Shown piece by piece: positions 21,826-22,370 of a stretch of 22,370 nucleotides of DNA. The stretch comes from an uncultured Haemophilus sp. (lineage in GTDB: Bacteria > Pseudomonadota > Gammaproteobacteria > Enterobacterales > Pasteurellaceae), in contig NZ_CALJRX010000239.1 in NCBI RefSeq assembly GCF_937976265.1, forward strand, positions 1 through 22,370, given 5' to 3'. How positions within the stretch are numbered: position 1 is the stretch's first letter; every line of letters starts with the position of its first letter. The position numbers and the translations under genes were made by a program. Below the pieces are notes generated by a model. It did not search any database. It was not told where the DNA came from and saw nothing but the letters and a program-made list of their open reading frames with translations.

Positions 21826-22269
21826 CTATTTGGTAGGAGAGCAGAAACCCGCAGGGAATAAATCCGCATTGCTTGGGCAAGCGGTTGTCCAGGTGACACC
21901 AGAGGAGGTTGATCCTGTCGCCGTTAAAGAATAACTGATCCCATCTAATGCGCCATTTCCTGTTACCGTAATCACACCCGATTTCGTGGTAATGGATTTA
22001 ACATAGCCTTTTGCAGTAGTGATGTCTGCTGCAATGCCATTTGAACCACCTGAACAGTTTGTCGGGGAATTGGTGCTATAGATACATAACTCCACATCAG
22101 ATTTATAAGGTGCAGAAGCTTGCAACAATTCGGAGATGGCTGCTTTTTTGGTATAATTTTGATAAGACGGAATGGCGATCGTCGCGAGAATAGCAATAAT
22201 CGCAATCACGATCATCAATTCAATTAACGTAAAACCTTTATGCAAAGGTTTAGAAAAAGTGAGTTTCAT
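21826..22269 (-). CDS. pilA: Type IV major pilin PilA
   Basis: PilA is the pilin subunit processed by PilD and assembled by PilB and PilC; in Haemophilus it is needed for DNA uptake and twitching. The 147 residues carry a basic 12-residue leader ending in Lys-Gly, then the classic FTLIELMIVIAIIAILATIA helix with Glu at mature position 5. The globular part has two cysteine pairs: C67 with C76 (CIYSTNSPTNC), and one near the end (ACPSNADLFPAGFC) that would close the D-region loop. It strongly resembles H. influenzae PilA as I recall it. AGGA lies about ten bases before the ATG at 22269. It leads the pilABCD operon, whose promoter lies in the last 100 bases of the window. Confidence 0.97.
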   Translation of the reverse strand: MKLTFSKPLHKGFTLIELMIVIAIIAILATIAIPSYQNYTKKAAISELLQASAPYKSDVELCIYSTNSPTNCSGGSNGIAADITTAKGYVKSITTKSGVITVTGNGALDGISYSLTATGSTSSGVTWTTACPSNADLFPAGFCSPTK

Positions 22270-22353
22270 TAAATTAATTTCCTTTTGGTTGAATAAAAAA
22301 ATGCCAGAATTGGCTGCAACATTGTGTAAAAGGGAAAAATGAAAGTAAAACTG

Positions 22354-22370
22354 ACCGCACTCCTTTTGCG
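22354..22370 (-). promoter_or_regulatory. Uptake-sequence variant and possible CRP-S (Sxy/CRP) half site upstream of pilA
   Basis: The window ends in TTTTGCG (22364-22370), which matches one arm of the competence-type CRP-S palindrome (TTTTGCGA...TCGCAAAA); the other arm would lie outside the window. Its predicted centre is about 105 bases before the pilA ATG. An 8/9 uptake sequence, ACCGCACTC, overlaps at 22354-22362. A minus-strand TACACAAT around 22321-22328 could be a -10 element at suitable spacing. In H. influenzae the pil genes are in the Sxy/CRP regulon. Confidence 0.4.

Noticed and set aside
21663..21899. Alternative frame spanning the pilA-pilB junction
   Set aside because: It overlaps two firmly identified genes in another frame and has no start signal or similarity.
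1..22370. Search for mobile elements, CRISPR, tRNA, rRNA, defence or toxin-antitoxin genes
   Set aside because: No transposase, integrase, regularly spaced repeats, cloverleaf or defence-type domain was seen. The repeated 9-mers are uptake sequences, and all long frames are accounted for by housekeeping genes.

Overview
The window looks like chromosomal DNA of a Pasteurellaceae bacterium, most likely a Haemophilus species. Two things point there. Fourteen exact copies of the Hin-type DNA uptake sequence (AAGTGCGGT or its complement ACCGCACTT) are scattered through it, and nearly every protein resembles H. influenzae or E. coli counterparts. From memory, pilABCD is not next to coaE, yacG and rhlB in H. 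influenzae, so H. parainfluenzae or a close relative fits better; this is an inference. Base composition and codon use look uniform. I see no insertion sequence, prophage, CRISPR array, tRNA or rRNA, and no gap between genes exceeds about 170 bp.

Layout, left to right. (1) The 3' part of an unidentified beta-rich protein on the + strand, ended by a hairpin made of an uptake-sequence pair. (2) A long minus-strand cell-wall and lipoate block, in transcription order rsfS, rlmH, mrdA (PBP2), rodA, rlpA, dacA, ybeD, lipB, lipA. (3) A YidE-family transporter on the minus strand, divergent from a + strand fused permease/ATPase ABC transporter. (4) mreB, mreC, mreD on the + strand, converging at a shared bidirectional terminator with (5) a minus-strand block: pilA, pilB, pilC, pilD, coaE, yacG, a small GNAT-like protein and rhlB.

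How the genes fit together. PBP2 and RodA form the elongation transpeptidase/glycosyltransferase pair, and MreBCD is the scaffold that positions them, so the window holds most of the rod-shape elongasome. DacA and RlpA trim and remodel peptidoglycan. RsfS and RlmH act on the ribosome. LipB transfers octanoate from acyl carrier protein and LipA inserts sulfur to make lipoate. PilA-D are the minimal type IV pilus/pseudopilus genes used for natural DNA uptake in this family, and the sequences encoding them carry the uptake signals themselves.

This is mostly a well-known housekeeping region and I found no convincing new multi-gene system. The items most worth checking are regulatory or variable. 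They are a terminator-like hairpin directly before the lipA ribosome binding site, an uptake-sequence hairpin between mreB and mreC, an A10 tract in rlpA that could switch off its SPOR domain, a three-arm GGGGCAG repeat downstream of the YidE gene, uptake sequences that encode parts of pilB motifs, and a related motif in the two gaps flanking coaE-yacG-GNAT.
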